From Ahaetulla prasina (lineage: Eukaryota > Chordata > Lepidosauria > Squamata > Colubridae), in contig NC_080541.1 in NCBI RefSeq assembly GCF_028640845.1, positions 154,397,502 to 154,461,501 of the forward strand: a stretch of DNA of 64,000 nt, written 5' to 3'. How positions within the stretch are numbered: the first letter of the stretch is position 1; each line of letters begins with the position of its first letter. A program made the translations under genes and the position numbers. The notes under the pieces are model-generated. The model searched no databases. It was given only the letters and a program-made list of their open reading frames with translations, and was not told the origin of the DNA. Below are positions 62,591-64,000 of the stretch, piece by piece.

Positions 62591-64000
62591 ACTAGAATAT
62601 GTTAAAAATGAATTGCGATATGTTTTAATTTTGGTGTAGAACAGATGGGCAGTAATTTTTGTTCCTTCAGCCATAGCTCAGGGCAGGGCACTGCATGATA
62701 TTCTTTATATTCTTTCTGCTGCACTTCCCTGTAAGTCAGCATAATGAACAAAACCAATTGGCTTTGAGTTTTTTCCAGGTTGACAAGTTGTAATCACCTG
62801 TGTGGGGTTGGGAAATGGAACTGCAATTATAAAACCTTGTATAGAACTGCCTGAGAAAAACCTTGGAGTTTTTACAAAGATATTGGGTGCTGAAGGAGAA
62901 AAGAAGAATAATTTCATTTTGCCTCTAAAATTTTCACATTCATATTTTGAAAGCAAAGGAAGAGACTTTGAGGGGAAAAAATGGTTTTCCGTATTAAGTA
63001 CCATTGCATTCCGCTTCCAAGGTTCACTAAATTTATTTTTTATTATATATCAGTATAATAAAAAGGTATATATGAGGGACTTTTCTCAAAAAATGCACAA
63101 GACAAAGAAATAAATAAGTCCAAAGCAAAACCCGATTTGGTTCAGATTTCATTTAAGGGGGCACATCATTAAGATTAAATTAAATAATTTAATTTACTAA
63201 TTTACTGTTTAGATAATAGGTAGTGGCATATTACAAAAACAAACCAACAAACATTTAGAGAAATCCCCATTTGTTACATTGTGTTCTGGATCCAGTACCA
63301 ACTTCTGGATGGAGTTGTTTGGTGCAGGCTACCTTGGCCCTTATTTGTATTTGTATCCATATACATACCATAATTTATAGCAAAACATGTCATAACATTA
63401 TTTTATTCTGTAATGTGTAAAACCCATCACTTCCCAAGCCTCAGTTATTCTCCTACATACCCATGGACCTGATGCATGGGTGGCACAAACTAACTGACAG
63501 ATTGACTGACTGACTGACTGAATCTTTCTCCCCTTTCCACTGTTGTGTATAACTGCTGGCATTTGCAAGGTGACACAAAATGGCATTTAGCTGGGTACTT
63601 GAAGGATCTGGAGTGTTTGATTAATATAGCCCACTTGTGTTTTAACATCTAATGCTGAAGTATAACCACTTCACTCCAATGTTTTGGGTGTCAGAGTGCA
63701 TGAAGCATCACTGCTTGGCTGTGAAAGAGTGCCAGCTGGGAATGAGTGAATTATTAGCATTGGGCATAGATCCAGCGCTTGACATTTCGCTCATTAGAAA
63801 GTCTATTGTAATTAATGTAATTGAGATCTATTGGGTGTGCCATTGATGGATATGCTTGTCTCTAGAGTACTTTGTTGTCTTCCAGGAAATTCATTGGTGA
63901 GAAAATGATGTATGCTGTGTATTAGCTGATCCTCTAGAGACAAAGACTTCTTGTTATAGTGGGCTTTGTCTCAGCAGAGGGACAGATGATAGCCTTGGAA
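62591..64000. other. Unique DNA to the window end
   Basis: No repeat or exon recognised. A short (TGAC)n is at 63500-63520. ORFs of about 100 codons near 62700-63113 have no protein-like pattern. Confidence 0.45.

Overview
The window reads as a repeat-rich, gene-poor stretch of a squamate reptile genome, most likely a snake. The evidence is the mix of repeats: a Sauria-type SINE with an (ACCTTT)-like tail (51435-51794), a young BovB LINE fragment (56423-56742), CR1/L3-type LINEs ending in (AATAG)n, L2-type LINEs with matching MIR-like SINEs, L1, R4/Dong-like and Penelope-like fragments, and many short hAT and Tigger-like DNA elements. There is no bacterial organisation (no operons, no dense ORFs). 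I recognise no host protein-coding gene. One 243-base exon-like ORF on the minus strand (28909-29151) is the only weak candidate. Species assignment is inference.

Layout. 1-7300: two hAT elements, Penelope-like fragments with three hammerhead-ribozyme-like cores, and tRNA-derived SINEs in AT-rich unique DNA. 8300-13260: hAT, MIR-like SINE, Tigger-like MITEs and a CR1/L3 end. 13600-19900: AATAG-tailed LINEs, an old L2, and a 458-bp element with 89-bp inverted ends inside a Tigger copy. 20100-26400: BovB/CR1 remnants, a SINE dimer, another hammerhead core, a 43-bp palindrome and four hAT/Tigger insertions with readable target duplications. 27500-30760: a hAT cluster with nested insertions. 31030-32900 is mostly unique. 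33166-34146 is a near 1-kb CT-rich tract. 34300-42970: MITEs, an L1, two R4-like LINE ends in AAT microsatellites, SINEs. 43395-45420 is a fresh 1-kb tandem duplication. 45750-52550: nested Tigger/L1/Sauria SINE/CR1 insertions. 53232-56754: Penelope fragment, a 3-kb L2 and a BovB fragment. 57500-62600: more hAT, SINE, Tigger and L2 pieces; the rest is unique.

How the parts work together. The SINEs share 3' ends with the L2 LINEs and so probably used their machinery. LINE tails (AATAG, AAAT, AAT) seed microsatellites. Short hAT elements carry intact or near-intact 8-bp target duplications at about 15 sites, which points to repeated bursts of a cut-and-paste system whose transposase gene is not in this window. 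The most interesting signal is a set of five hammerhead-like cores (three sequence families, same architecture CUGANGA-N-stem-GAAAC) carried by Penelope-like fragments.
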